Part shown: positions 21,346 to 32,755 of the stretch, in pieces
Position numbering within the stretch: the stretch's first letter is position 1
Layout of the letters: each line of letters opens with the position of its first letter
DNA from: Conchocele bisecta
Lineage: Eukaryota; Mollusca; Bivalvia; Lucinida; Thyasiridae
Direction of reading: 5' to 3'
Length of the DNA: 64,000 nucleotides
NCBI GenBank assembly: GCA_029237695.1
Contig: CM055279.1
Span: 55,129,530-55,193,529 of the forward strand
Translations under genes and position numbers: made by a program
The notes under the pieces: generated by a model
The model's input: only the letters and a program-made list of their open reading frames with translations
What the model was told of the DNA's origin: nothing
The model's database searches: none

Positions 21346-22085
21346 CGACATAATGCCAGGTCCATACCACACTAGTCACTTGGCCCCTTACCCTAAAAGT
21401 AATACCGGTACGATTATTCTTACAAGGGGTATAACCAGATTCAATTCACACACACACGAAAGCGAAAGACGTACCTGAGTGTCAAACCAGGTCTCCGGTC
21501 AGGATTCCAGTAAGAATGAGTGAGTGAATGAGTGAATAGGGTTTAACGTCCGCTTTTCTGACATAGAGGTACAAGCCTCAGGGAGTCTACACGCAGACGG
21601 GTCAACGGGGTCGAGTCCCATATCCACCTGTCCAAGGGGGGTAAATCCCAACTTCAGAACTCAATATTTACAATCAAAATATATATTCAGTTCTGAAATT
21701 AGAACAACCTGATCTGGTGCCAGGCCCTCGCCACACCAGCATCATTTATCCCATCCCCTAAAAGTAATAGGATTAGCGCTAATCTTACTTTTATATATGG
21801 GGCATAGCCCGACTCAACTCTCACATACAAGAAAGCCAAAAATGTACATGAGGGCCAAATCCGGTATAGTGGGTTCCGGAAAGTATGAACCCAATCGTTA
21901 AGCCAGTTTAGTCGCCTTTTACGACAAGCAATGGCTACTGCAGCACTATTCTCAGGATCAGTTGATCCCGCCCCGGTGCCTGCATGGGGCGACTCTGATG
22001 TGGAATGAACCTGGCACCAGGTCGGGATGAATGAATGAATGAATCCCGATCGTTAAATTACCGATCGCATGCTCCCAATCAACCA
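21346..22085 (-). repeat. SINE cluster including a second full GCCTTTTACGACAAGC copy
   Basis: 21346-21512 is a partial GGTGCCAGG copy. 21513-21990 is a near-identical twin of the SINE at 13815-14286 (GAGTGAATAGGGTTTAACGT to CCCCGGTGCCTGCATGGGG). 22000-22085 is the 3' remainder of the interrupted copy (CGATCGTTAAATTACCGATC). The second SINE thus inserted into the first. Confidence 0.75.
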
Positions 22086-22660
22086 CCACAGATTTGTCAA
22101 GGAAATCCAACAGTACAAGTCAACAAGGGTTAAGGTAAGTATGCTTTAATATTATATTTGTGACTTATTGTGTCCCCTGCATGTAGGCTGCAAAACTGAG
22201 CTCTACTCACTTACTTCTTGCACATATAACTAGAAAAGAAAAGTCCTCTTTTACATCATATAATTAGAAAGAAAATTGTAACTGACCGCTACTCTATAGT
22301 TAGAATTTTCTTTCTAATCCTCAAGTATTCACAACATAAAATGCCAGACATGGGCTCAATATTGTGAACATGTTTGAGCATGAACTCTGCGGTTGCTCAA
22401 AATCAAGCAATTTGAGTCTGAGCTGCTTTTCAGGTTTATAATCGAAATACAAGTCTGAAATACTTGAAATCACACTGAAGAAGCAAGCAAGTAAAACCCA
22501 CTATTGCATGCTGAAACTAGTCACTATACATGAATCAAAACATGTTTATCAGGAAAATAAAATTCATCATTTTCATATCTATGTACATGTACAAGAACAA
22601 TGCATGAAATGGGCCTGATTTAGTAACTTTATTTTCAGACGAAAGACATATTTAATATTG
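22086..22660. other. Intergenic sequence
   Basis: No supported feature. AT-rich; a short inverted pair (TTAGAAAGAAAATT, AATTTTCTTTCTAA) occurs at about 22264-22318. Confidence 0.5.
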
Positions 22661-22682
22661 AAAGCTCAATATTTTTTAAGTA

Positions 22683-22955
22683 TCAGAACATGGTATGTGT
22701 CAATAAAAGCCAATCAGCACATGGTATTTTCAATATCAGCAATCAGAACATGGTATGTGTCAATATCAGCCAATCAGAACATGGTATGTGTCAATATCAG
22801 CCAATCAGAACATGGTATGTGTCAATATCAGCCAATCAGAACATGGTATGTTTCAATATTAGCCAATCAGAACATGGTATGTTTAAATATTAGCCAATCA
22901 GAATATGGTATGTTTCAATATCAGCCAATACGAACATTGTAGGTTTCAATATCCT
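22683..22955 (+). repeat. 31-bp CCAATCAGAACATGG minisatellite
   Basis: Eight to nine units of about 31 bp: AATCAGAACATGGTATGTGT, then CAATATCAGCC. The middle four are nearly identical and the outer ones degenerate. Each unit has a CCAAT box. Plus-strand frames rich in NQNMVCVNISQSEHG are repeat artefacts. Confidence 0.85.
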
Positions 22956-24258
22956 CCAATCTGAATGATACTTATTCACCAATAAGATTGCACTATATTG
23001 CAGACTATTAACATATCAAAATTCAGTCGGGGCCTGTTATTATAAACCTTTCCAAGCACATTCTCAGAATTTGTACACAAAATCAAGCAGGTTGATTGGT
23101 CTTTTACAAAAAACAATCAGAAATTGACAAACATCTCTAGCAGATTCAAACCCGCATCTACTCCGAAATGTTCACCAACTTCAACAGTGTATTTTTTTAA
23201 ATAAATTTTGATGAAATGTTCATATGCAACAAGACATATAAATATTCTCACCATTTGATTATCAGTAGAATATACCTTCAGCCCAATACACCATATACAT
23301 GTAGAGATTTTAACATTAAATAACTTCTTAACATATTACATAATAGTATACACATTATCATTAAACAATAACATGATAAAACATGATATACATGGTCATG
23401 AACACATACATTTAACTAATAATATCTATTGATAATATGACAAATTGATTGAAGGAAAATGGCAAAGAAAAAAATCTCACACACCCATTCTGTAAGATAG
23501 TCTCTCATAATTCATTAACAATTTAAAACTGAATCTCGACTGTGACTTGATACATGCATGTAGTTGTAAGAAATGATTAATCATTAAGACATATTTTGGT
23601 CTAATACAATATAATTTGATCCCATACACACTACATGCCTTAGTGCATGAATTATTTATACCAAAAACAATTTAGATCATGTCTGTGAATGTAAATTCCT
23701 ATTGTGTATGATGTAATTGTTAATCTTTGTAATGTCAAAAGTGAGGAAATATTTCCAAACAAATGCACAGGGGAATACTTGCTTTGACAATATGGTACTT
23801 CATATATTGCCAGGTTTCTTGACAACTGAAGGGGTCCATGGAGTTGGCCCATTTCTTCGACGGACCCCAATAACAAATAATTGTGATTTTCTAAGGTAGA
23901 GATCAAACATATGTACATAATGATTTAAGATTTTTACCCTTATCATATTTCAGTATTTCACAGATATCGACTCCGAAAATATGATATCAAACCTTCATAT
24001 TTCACAGATGTCAATTAAAAAAAGAAGATATCACCGATATATCTCACTCCTCTGTATTTCACTAATAGCTTCTGAAAAATATATCAAATGATGTCGAGGG
24101 AAGATTTTTTTTTGTAGAAATTTCTTGAACACGATAAGGCAGAAAATCTTGTACGCTGTCCCATTATATTTGCATGTACAAATGTATGTAACAAGAATGA
24201 CATTGAAATGGTCAAGGGAAATGAATGAAGAGTTTGCATCAAAAGAAAACAGGCATTA
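22956..24258. other. AT-rich intergenic sequence
   Basis: No gene or clear mobile end seen on either strand. Confidence 0.5.
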
Positions 24259-24261
24259 ACA

Positions 24262-24425
24262 ACAAGATGGCCACGGCCCGCATGTTGCGCCCGCCGAGGC
24301 TTTCATAGTATCACGAAAAACTTCAACGAAAACAAACAATACTTTAACCCGGATGCACATACCCGATACCGGATGCCAATGTGCCGACTATATCGCGCTG
24401 TAAAAAAACTCTGTATGCCGTACCG
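24262..24425 (+). repeat. Core-less head-plus-tail repeat copy
   Basis: ACAAGATGGCCACGGCCCGC (head) runs through AAAAACTTCAACGAAAAC to CCAATGTGCCGACTATATCG (tail of the composite family), with no TGACCTTGAC body between. It appears to be a deletion product or a minimal element. Confidence 0.55.
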
Positions 24426-24429
24426 ACAG

Positions 24430-25094
24430 CACAGTGACCTACTTTTAATGGGTATTGACTTGACTTGACAGCACCTATTGCCATAATCCAATACCCTTTC
24501 AACCATACAGACCGTAAAGCCAACATTGGCAAATACATGTACTGTAGATGTAACGAGCCGTCTCGTCAACATTAACTTGCTGGTCACTATTTTTCAGATG
24601 CCTCGTATGACCATATTTGAAAAACGCATGTTCTTCACCATGAAATTGTCTAACAATCCAACAAACTTAACCCATAACCAACTCAACAGAACAGATGTAC
24701 ACAAATAAAACATATTTTGTACACAATTTCACGTTTAACTATAACACATGTTATGCCAAGGATGCACCACCATTTTGCTGACCGAAAATTCTAAACATTT
24801 TGCTTACTTTTTTAACAGAAGTATAGGTTGTGACCATCCATTTGAACCGTCTCGCTGAATTCAAATGAATGGTCACAACATGTACTTTTGTGCAGATATG
24901 AAGAAAAAAAATGAATGGAAATTTTATTGAAATTTGTTGGAAACCTGTGCATCAGATATGAATAAATGGGTCTAACTCATCTTCAATATATTCGTAGTAC
25001 AAAAAGTTCTGGCACAAAATCGTCACAATATCAAATTGGTTCGAACCGAACAGCAGAATAGAGGTTTTGTTGGGTATATTTTTATGAATATCTG
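24430..25094. other. Intergenic sequence
   Basis: Inverted pair GTTGTGACCATCCATTTGA and TCAAATGAATGGTCACAAC at 24829-24881. A related CGTCTCGTCGAGACG palindrome with GAGTGGTCAC occurs at 46480-46512. Otherwise featureless. Confidence 0.5.
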
Positions 25095-25285
25095 CAGGGG
25101 TGTGAGCAGCATATTGTGAGCAACGAGGAAATCGGTGAAAAATGTAAGAGGAAACAGATTCACCCCCTCCACAAAAATATGATTTTTGTGCAGTTTCAAC
25201 AAAATCCGGCAATTTTTATTTTTTTTAATTTTACTAAAAAAAAAGAAGAGGAAATCAGCTAAAAAGAGGAAAATTCACACCCCTG
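25095..25285. mobile_element. Small hAT-like MITE (191 bp)
   Basis: CAGGGGTGTGA begins it and TCACACCCCTG ends it. CAGGG-type ends are typical of hAT. Flanks share TATCTG/TATCCG, an imperfect duplication. The interior is AT-rich without a gene. Confidence 0.6.
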
Positions 25286-25441
25286 TATCCGAGGAATAGT
25301 GCGACACATGGTTTTTGTTTTACATCACAATAAATGCATGCATAAATACACGTATTGCAGTGTTAATGACGCGTTAAAAAAATACAATAGTACGTATGAT
25401 GGAGGAGTAAAATCACATTTTCTACCACTCTATATAAACAA

Positions 25442-25697
25442 ATATGTGGTTCTGACGGAAGAAATGGGGCTAATGGGTTTTGCGGCCAGTGTAGATCCAG
25501 ATCAGCCTGTGCATCCACACAATCTGATCAGATCTGCACAGTTCCTTCCGCATTCAATCAATGAAACAGCCACCATCTTGCTTCTAACACGCAATATAGA
25601 TCATTATCAGGCGACAGAAGTGTGCAATTTGATCAGAAGCTACACTGGTCACAAATTACATAAGTCCCATTTCTCCAGTCACATACAACCACATATG
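25442..25697. mobile_element. Palindromic MITE (CTGGAGAAATGG family)
   Basis: Ends ATATGTGGTTCTGACGG and CCAGTCACATACAACCACATA are inverted. Interior GCGGCCAGTGTAGATCC and GCTACACTGGTCACAAATT fold back. The frame across it (FAASVDPDQP) is a by-product. Confidence 0.65.
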
Positions 25698-26165
25698 TTG
25701 TTGTGATGGGAGATATAGGACGTATGACCTTTGAGACCATATTTGCTGTTCAGGCCATGGAAGAGCTGTCAAGCTGAAAGATCAGCAGTTATGCAGGCAT
25801 AAGCCCCATTTTTGTCAGGTCACATATGCTCAGTGCCTACAATGAAATGAATGTTTGAAAGCAACCCGTTCCCGAACGCAACGACTTGATGCCTCAGCAA
25901 CAAATATGGACTAATGCCATGATGAAAAAGCACAACACACATATTTCTTGTAGTTGCATACATAATGAATGAAAACAATAGCTCACAGGCCAATTGAACG
26001 TGTATTGTATAACCCACAGGCTGTCAGAACAAATGTGGCCCAGCAAATGAATTTGTATTGTTCAAGTCAATTTGAGACGGCACACTAGGACAGAATACAA
26101 TCATAGCAGACTATATGATTGATTGATTCATTGATTGGGGCTTTACATCCATTCAACAAGGTCAT
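25698..26165. other. Intergenic sequence
   Basis: No supported feature. Confidence 0.5.
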
Positions 26166-26370
26166 ATGAGACACGCCATGTGATTTTGTTACCTTTGGAC
26201 ATCTGCTTAATTTCATTATATACGTTTACAAAATTTACAATATTTTTCATAACTAAAGTTGACTGATTTTTTTTACACCATTTACGGAAAATATTGTAAA
26301 TTTTGTAAACGTATTTAATGAAATCATGCAGATGTCCGAAGGTACAAAATCACATGGCGTGTCTCAATAT
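26166..26370. mobile_element. Foldback element, about 200 bp
   Basis: TGAGACACGCCATGTGATTT (26168 on) and AAATCACATGGCGTGTCTCA (to 26367) are exact inverted ends; pairing continues inward over about 80 bp. A lone arm (ACAAAATCATATGGCGTGTC) is at 27741-27762. Confidence 0.75.
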
Positions 26371-26591
26371 TTCACAACAGTAGCACATATGATACATTTT
26401 GCGGGAGAATTTTGCAATTTCCATCCTAGTTGCAGAATAAATACATCCATTTCAAACGTTTTATAATCTCGTACACACGCTCGTAAGCAGTGAAGACCAC
26501 ACCAATCAGTAGTAGAAAGAGTTTATTACACACGACAATGTGATCTGGGGAAGTACTGGCGAAATAAACAATTGCATTAGTAGTGTGTAAA

Positions 26592-26823
26592 CATGTGGCT
26601 GTCACTGGAGAAATGAGGCTTATGGGTTACACGACAAGCATAGATCCAGACCAGCCAGTGCAGGATCAGGATCTGCACTCTGCGTCATTCCATCAGTGAA
26701 ACACCCGTCATCCTTCTAAAAAGCAATATAGATTATTATCAGGCTACAGGGGTGGGCTATTTGATTATGGGCAACAGTGGTCACAAATCACATAAGCCCC
26801 ATATCTCCAGTCACAGCCACAAA
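26592..26823. mobile_element. Palindromic MITE (CTGGAGAAATGG family)
   Basis: TGTGGCTGTCACTGGAGAAA and CTCCAGTCACAGCCACA are inverted. A CTTCTAAAAAGCAATATAG interior is shared with 25.6 and 6.5 kb copies. Confidence 0.7.
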
Positions 26824-26840
26824 TAAGCATATTCACTATA

Positions 26841-27406
26841 GTCTGTTTCACGAAAGCTGCCCAAATTTTACAGCCATATAAACAATTCAAAAACAATATT
26901 TTTTTCGATAGTATTAAACTAAAGGAAAATTTAAGAATGAGCATTCTTTTTATTTCATGAAATTTGGTCAAATATTGATTTTATTGCGAAAACAAAATTT
27001 CCCCATGTTAAATCCCCATAGACATCTTCACGGAGTGAAGATGTCTATGGGGATTTAACATGGGGAATTTTTTTTAGAATTTCAGAAATACTGGACCGAT
27101 TTTTAAAATTGAACTTTTGGTTTCTTAGTTAGATCATATCCAAGCTATATAGTCAGGTTTCGTGGTCAATTTCCAAAATGTTTCGTTTTTTGACTCCTCC
27201 CACACTTCCTTACCACTTTTACCCCCATGTTAAATTCCCATAGACAAATCAATTTTTCGTAATAAAATCAATATTTGACCAAATTTCACGAAATAAAAAG
27301 AAGGCTCATTCTTAAGTTTTCCTTTAATTTAATATTATCGAAAAAAATATTGTCTTTGCATTGTCTATATAGCCGTAAAATTTGGGCAGCTTTCGTGAAA
27401 CAGACA
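26841..27406. mobile_element. Foldback element with a nested perfect hairpin
   Basis: GTCTGTTTCACGAAAGCTGC and its complement end the element; arms of about 190 bp (26841-27030, 27218-27406) pair. A 31-bp perfect hairpin sits near the inner end of the left arm (27001-27065). No coding frame. Confidence 0.75.
27001..27065. repeat. Perfect 31-bp hairpin with 3-base loop
   Basis: The arm CCCCATGTTAAATCCCCATA-GACATCTTCAC pairs fully with 27035-27065 around a GGA loop. Outside, the pairing extends a few bases. Confidence 0.9.
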
Positions 27407-27409
27407 ATA

Positions 27410-28310
27410 GATGTACACGGCGTGTGCTCCGAGTCATGTGCCAACATACATCCTCACAAAATGTGACTTGCCGTGATAAAATGGGCCTTTCGAATTTGCG
27501 TAGAATCAGCATAGCTCCAGATCAGCATTCAAACGCACAATTTGAATGTATGCCCTAGAACATGTGCAACTTTTCATGAAATATATCTACAAAAACTTAT
27601 ATTTTCTGTAAATGATGTCGAAAGATGACATACTTTTCATAGCAAATGCGGAATAATAGGAGAATGTCATCAACTTTCGATGTCATTTGCAGAAAATATC
27701 AAAAGTTTTGTTAAGAGATATCGCACATGGTTCTTAGGTACAAAATCATATGGCGTGTCTCGTGTGAATGTGCAGACTTGTTTGGGTCTACACAGGTCAC
27801 AAAGCCCCATTATTGTTGCATTTGATTGGTTCCATATCCCTACATACACCCATTATCCAGATAAAACCTTCACAATATGAAGTTAAAATTAAATATCAAA
27901 GGCTAACACAATTTGTGAACAATAACGCAGAAACTAAAGGTTGAAACCCGATTTCTCAAACATACAGTTTAAACGAGTCCTTTCCTTCACTTAAGTGTCC
28001 ACTTGACAGTATGTTAATGCTTCACCATGACAGAAAAAAACAGTACAATATAGGATGAATATTGCGACTCGTCAAATTCATGTATCCAATTGTTGTGTTA
28101 GTCAAACATGTATATATCAGAAATGTAAAATTGTCACAAAATCACAGTTAAGTTGACTGGTTACAGGCGGTATACAGTGAAAACAGAATCCAATAAGACA
28201 ACCATGTGATATTTTACCTTTAATAGAAGAAGGGAGATTTTTAATGAAGAAATATAAAAAAACTAACGTTTTCCATAAATGACGTTGAAATTTAAAAAAA
28301 AAATCGAATC
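27410..28310. other. Intergenic sequence
   Basis: Contains the lone foldback arm at 27741-27762. No gene seen. Confidence 0.5.
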
Positions 28311-28895
28311 CCGTAAATCACAAATGAATATTTACCCCAAAAAATATATTCAGCCATCAAATTATAATATCCTGATCTGGAGCCAGGTCCTTACCACACC
28401 AGTCATTTAGCCCCAGCCCCGAAAAGTAATAGGATCAGTTTTGTTTGTTTGTTTATTAGTGTTTAACGGCCTATCAACAGCTAAGGTCATGTAAGGCCGG
28501 GCAAACAGGTTCGATCCCGTTTTAACCTGCTGCATTGGGGGGAAAATCAGAATGAATATTTACATCGAGAACAAATATATTCAGCCCTGAAATTAGAATA
28601 ACCGGACCTGGTGCCAGGTCCATACCACACCAAAGTCACTTGGCCCCTTCCCCTAAAACAGGATTACGAATATCGTAATACTCACATAAGGAGTATAACC
28701 AGATTCAACTGTCACATACAAAATGCCAAAGACGTATGTGAGGGCCAAACCAGGTCTCCAGTCGGGATTCCGGTAAGGATGAACCCCAATCGTTAAATTA
28801 CCCATCGCATGCTCCCACCTGCCACCCACAATAGGATTAGTATGAATCCTACTATTTTTATAATAGGATAACCGGAAAGCCAAAAATGTACCACG
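28311..28895 (-). repeat. Two SINE-like copies downstream of vigilin
   Basis: 28315-28440 is the middle of one copy (ATTTACCCCAAAAAATATAT, CTGGAGCCAGGTCC), interrupted by a full copy (28440-28830) whose tail TTTTGTTTGTTTGTTTATTA lies at its left. The remainder of the first resumes at 28831 (AATAGGATTAGTATGAATCC). Confidence 0.65.
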
Positions 28896-28899
28896 AAGG

Positions 28900-29454
28900 C
28901 CAAATAAAAATAATTCTCTTAATTATGCATGGAAGTATATTTTGTTAATTTTAATTCTCAGAATCTTAAAATCAGCTATATCTTGTTTAAAAGATGGCAA
29001 ACAATTTGACTACCAATCCACCACTACCATATGCAAAATAAATTTGTTCGTACTTAATATTTTCATATGTAGTAAACCACATGAATGTATGTAATAAATT
29101 TATTTAATTTTATTATTATGCTCTGGTACAATAAATTTAAATCTCACTAACAGTAATATTGCGAAGAAAGTGTTTTATTTTTGGTATTGATGAATTATGC
29201 CACATTTCAATCACGTTTAACTGTCAATGTAGTTATTTTACAAAACATGCAAGTTGTAAGACCTTTAGAAGATGGTTCTTCGTAATCCACAACTTTCATG
29301 TTTTTGTGCAGAAACAAGATGCATTACAGACGGCCGAAGAAAATTAATTAGCAGAATCTCATTTCCTCTCATATAAATCGACAGGTATTAAGAACTAAAT
29401 TATGAGAATCTAAAAATAAATTTTCTACGTCCTACTTAGTAACGCGTAGTGACC
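28900..29454 (-). other. Probable vigilin 3' UTR with candidate polyadenylation signals
   Basis: AT-rich sequence follows the vigilin stop on the minus strand. AATAAA hexamers (TTTATT on the plus strand) occur at 29174-29179, 29109-29114 and 29099-29104, about 280-350 bp after the stop. Any of them could end the transcript; the sequence alone cannot choose. No other gene is visible here. A SINE lies immediately beyond (28440-28895). Confidence 0.4.
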
Positions 29455-29676
29455 TTAATATTTGCGACTGGGTCCCCATGCGTGGCTAGATTTAGGGGCC
29501 ACGGCGGCCCCCATACTGGGGAACTCTGACGTGCTGCTGGTGTCGGGCGCCTGTGCGTCCCAGGGGGCATTCTTCACAACAAATCCAGACTTGTTGACAG
29601 GGTGTTTTGGCTCCTGGTCGCGGCTCGGCGGGCGCTGCAGGTTGTGCAGGTACTGCTCGTCGATCACGTCTTGCAA
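29455..29676 (-). CDS. HDLBP: Vigilin terminal coding exon (C-terminal tail)
   Basis: This exon holds 73 codons plus a TAA stop at 29455-29457. It begins after TATTTCTCAG with LQDVIDEQYLHNLQ and contains the vigilin C-terminal signatures SGFVVKNAPWDAQAP, SSTSEFPSMGAAVAPK and a terminal WGPSRKY. Human vigilin ends in the same kind of FVVRDAPW, EEFPSFGA and WGPKR motifs, so the gene's 3' coding end is secure. The first codon is TTG (Leu) because the exon is internal; it is not a start. GC content is much higher than in the flanks. Plus-strand ORFs over the same bases are shadows. Confidence 0.95.
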   Translation of the reverse strand: MQDVIDEQYLHNLQRPPSRDQEPKHPVNKSGFVVKNAPWDAQAPDTSSTSEFPSMGAAVAPKSSHAWGPSRKY

Positions 29677-30093
29677 CTGAGAAATACATAGAGGATCTTA
29701 CACGAGTGACGGTTTAATATGGTATTTATTAAACGAGTTTACTGATTTCATAGGAAACGAGGCTATGTCAAGTTTCTTATGAAATCAGTCCACAAGTTAA
29801 ATAATCTCATCAAATCAACACAAATTCTATTTATTGCATAAGCACAGCACAATAAGTTGAAGCTGTAATGACCACGTAGCAGTGTGTTTTCTGTACCAGC
29901 CTCATTTGCATATTTATTACACTAGTGTATTATGATTTTTATTACACCGTGTTATCACACTGTGAACGTCTATTTCATGCAACAAAGATGGATTATGAAT
30001 TTACTGTGGTTATTTATTTATTTAATGGTGTTCGGCTGAGGTCATTTTAGGCCAGGTTGCAAGTGAAATCCTATATTTTCTCAAGATACTTAC
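29677..30093 (-). other. Vigilin last coding intron (417 bp)
   Basis: It is bounded by GTAAGT after KH14 and TTTCTCAG before the tail exon. It contains a truncated SINE remnant at about 30011-30060 (TTTAATGGTG followed by GCTGAGGTCATTTTAGGCC), about 33 bp after the donor. The rest is AT-rich with no further structure that I can support. Confidence 0.8.
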
Positions 30094-30309
30094 AAATTCC
30101 TCCTCAATATTGAGCAGGTGGTCGCGACAGTCGTACACGTCCTCCTCCGCTCCACTGATCACAATGACGTCTGGGTCGTCGTTGGCGCGTGGGAATCGCA
30201 GGTCCACCTTGAAGTCGTCCATGATCTTACGTACCCCGCGACCGCGGGCGCCGATGATTCGCGGGTGGATACGCCGGTCAATCTTCACGTCCAGGTGCAG
30301 CATTTCCTC
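30094..30309 (-). CDS. HDLBP: Vigilin exon encoding KH domain 14
   Basis: The exon is 216 bp, 72 codons, phase 0-0. It encodes EEMLHLDVKIDRRIHPRIIG, then ARGRGVRKIMDDFKVDLRFP, and ends HLLNIEEEF. GARG is the GxxG loop. The acceptor is TTCTGTCTCCAG and the donor GTAAGT. Local GC content is clearly higher than in the surrounding introns, as expected for conserved coding sequence. The next exon begins in phase 0 with LQDVIDEQ, as expected after the last KH domain. Confidence 0.95.
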
Positions 30310-30619
30310 CTGGAGACAGAAATATAAACTACACTTGTTAGTTGTTACTTCAAACTCTCTTAAGGACCCGTTCTATACCTGATCATCCTTTGATTCAAAG
30401 ATCAGAGCTCCAGATAAGTTTGTATCTAAAGAGTTTTATACCCCCATATTTCAAATTCAATGCTTCTTTTACTTTTACAAATATATTATTGATTTTCGTC
30501 TTTATTAAATAGGGAACAAATGATAAAAAATAAAACAAATTTAACAAGAAATGACTCTGTCGAACGCGGATGCTACCTGCAGCATATTTGAGAAACTGTG
30601 ACAAAGTGGTTAACCGAAA

Positions 30620-30706
30620 AGTTTGACGGACAGACACACGGACGGACGGACGGTCTAAACACTATATGCCACCCGTTTCTTCGAAACCCGGTGGCATAAA
30701 AATTCA
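30620..30706 (+). repeat. GGAC run followed by a C-TTC-G hairpin (isolated repeat end)
   Basis: CACACGGACGGACGGACGG precedes ATGCCACCCGTTTC-TTC-GAAACCCGGTGGCAT (30667-30697), an almost perfect hairpin. It appears to be the 3' end of a pearl/HINE-type element whose body is worn. Confidence 0.65.
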
Positions 30707-31171
30707 CTTATTTGAGCTGCGAAAATCAAACACTTTTTGCTTCTTTGATTACTTTTTGCAGCTCAACAAAGTAAATTTTCAACTTCATTACAATAATTTC
30801 ACTACTGAATACTCGTATTTTCACATTGCTAGAGTATTTCGTAATCCCACTTTTGATAATCAATGCGTATTCTGCTAAAATAAGTACGTAAACTATGCCA
30901 ATACACACCTTATCTGGAGCCTGCACTCATTACCTCAAACTCTCTTAAGGACCCGTTCAAAACCTGATCATGCTTTGATTCAAAGATAATTGCTTCATAA
31001 ATGTTATGGCATACATGTGAACACTGCCGCGTTACTATACGGCACATGGAGTGACCAACTCGGCCACTTTGTGTATTCCAGCCATTAGCAGGTTTCACCT
31101 CTTCTGGCGTTTGATAAAGAACTGACAATGCGAAGTAGAACATGTGATATAATGTAGCTAATCATACATAG

Positions 31172-31563
31172 AACAAGAGCTCCGCGGAGCAAAATGTCCC
31201 GCCTGGCGCAGTTTGATAGTATATACGGAGCTTGTAATAACCTTGGGGTTAGTGAGCACCATGGGCTTTCTGTAGAATGATGCGGGATGTTGTTACAAAT
31301 GCATGTATGGGATATTAAAGCATAAACTGAGCGTTAACTTTTCCAAACACGGAAATTTCTAAATCAGTGACCTTGACCTTTGGGGTTAGCGGGCACCATG
31401 GGCTTTCTGTAGAAGGATGCGGGATGTTGCTACAAATGCATGTATGGAATATTAAAGCATAAACTGAGCGTTAATTTTTCCAAGCACGTAAATTTCTAAG
31501 TCAGTGACCTTGACCTTTGGGGTTAGCGGGCACCATGGGCTTTCTGTAGAATGATGGGCTTTC
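31172..31563 (+). repeat. Head and first units of the 137-bp array
   Basis: The head ACAAGAGCTCCGCGGAGC (a GCTCCGCGGAGC palindrome) begins the element. Units follow with AGTGACCTTGACCTTTGGGG, GCGGGCACCATGGGCTTTCT and AAGCATAAACTGAGCG. The array is cut at 31563 by the hAT element and resumes at 36634. Confidence 0.8.
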
Positions 31564-32070
31564 CAGGCCTGTTTACCCCAAGCGAATTCCATCAGTAGTC
31601 AAGAAGTCATATGTCAGTAGTTTTCAATGACTGTCAGTAGTTTTGGATGGGTATACAATTTTCAATTTTATTTACCAAAAAACATTGGTGGATGATGATG
31701 AAATGGTATTTTATGGCTCAGCAACATGTAATTTGAGCCATTTAGAGCCGGGAATGCACCTGTATTGGGAAGGAATTGCACATTCTGAATTCCAAGATCT
31801 TGATTTGGTGCCACACACAAATCATTCGGCCCCGTCCCCCTTTCACTCGACTGTTTATTCCAAGAATTAATATGTTAATAAACCATGAATACGTTCTTGT
31901 GGATGACTAGACAACACTCATTAATACTGCTAGACCATTTTACCTAAATGGTTTATTTAAAGTTTATTGGCAGATGACAATGATGCACACAAATACCAAT
32001 AACTTGTAACACCATATTTCAATTTGTTGAATTGGATATGATGCAATAGAGCTTCCCACTGGGTAGTCAT

Positions 32071-32660
32071 TATTCTCATGGATCCGTGCCCCTAAGCACA
32101 TAAATTCATATTGTGTGTTATATTCTGATTAATTCCTGAAAATGTATACATCAACATAAAGTTCAAACACTTGACTATGATTGCACATAAGGAATTCACC
32201 AAAATTGTTGTTTATGCAAGTCTTCGAGTCCTTAGAAATAACCCACCCAAGTCGCCTAATTGCTCTTGAAACTTCTCATCAGGTTCGTGCCATACAACAT
32301 TTTGCACATTTGAGTGACATTCCTTGATCACTCCTACAATAAAGAAGTGTTGCTGCCTAGATGCATCAAATTTAAATATGGTGAAGTCCAGATTCACCTA
32401 GAAATCAACATATATCATATTTTATGCATCATTTGCGAACAGACCCTCTTCAGATTAAGGAAGTATATATGTAGAAAAGTCAAAAAATAGGTGGTAAATC
32501 TCAATTGTATGTAACTGTAACTTAGAAAACTGTGGGAAACAACTTAAAATACCTTTTTAAAATAATTTTAAATTAACACTATTCTTAGAATATGCTTATT
32601 CACTTGTTTTCTAGGGGCACGAATCAATGAGAAGGCACGAATCCATGAGAATTGGGGCTA
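32071..32660. other. Segment bounded by inverted CGTGCCCCTA motifs
   Basis: TTCTCATGGATCCGTGCCCC (about 32072-32093) and GGGGCACGAATCAATGAGAA (about 32613-32632), plus a second ACGAATCCATGAGAA, are inverted. It may be a small insert within the hAT element. No gene is recognised. Confidence 0.4.
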
Positions 32661-32755
32661 GAACCAGTGCTATATTGGGTAGAATATTATTAATTTCGCT
32701 CTCAAAATACAAGATCCAGATCTAGTGCCAGGTTCCCTAACACATAAGCATACAT

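Noticed and set aside
22658..22942. Plus-strand frame with NQNMVCVNISQSEHG repeats
   Set aside because: Translation of the 31-bp minisatellite.
27001..27065. Hairpin as a microRNA precursor
   Set aside because: Perfect pairing with a 3-base loop inside a foldback element; miRNA precursors normally have mismatches and a larger loop. Kept only as a structural finding.
29462..29680. Plus-strand and second minus-frame ORFs over the vigilin tail exon, and likewise at 30110-30382
   Set aside because: Shadows of conserved GC-rich vigilin exons; only the chosen frame matches vigilin.
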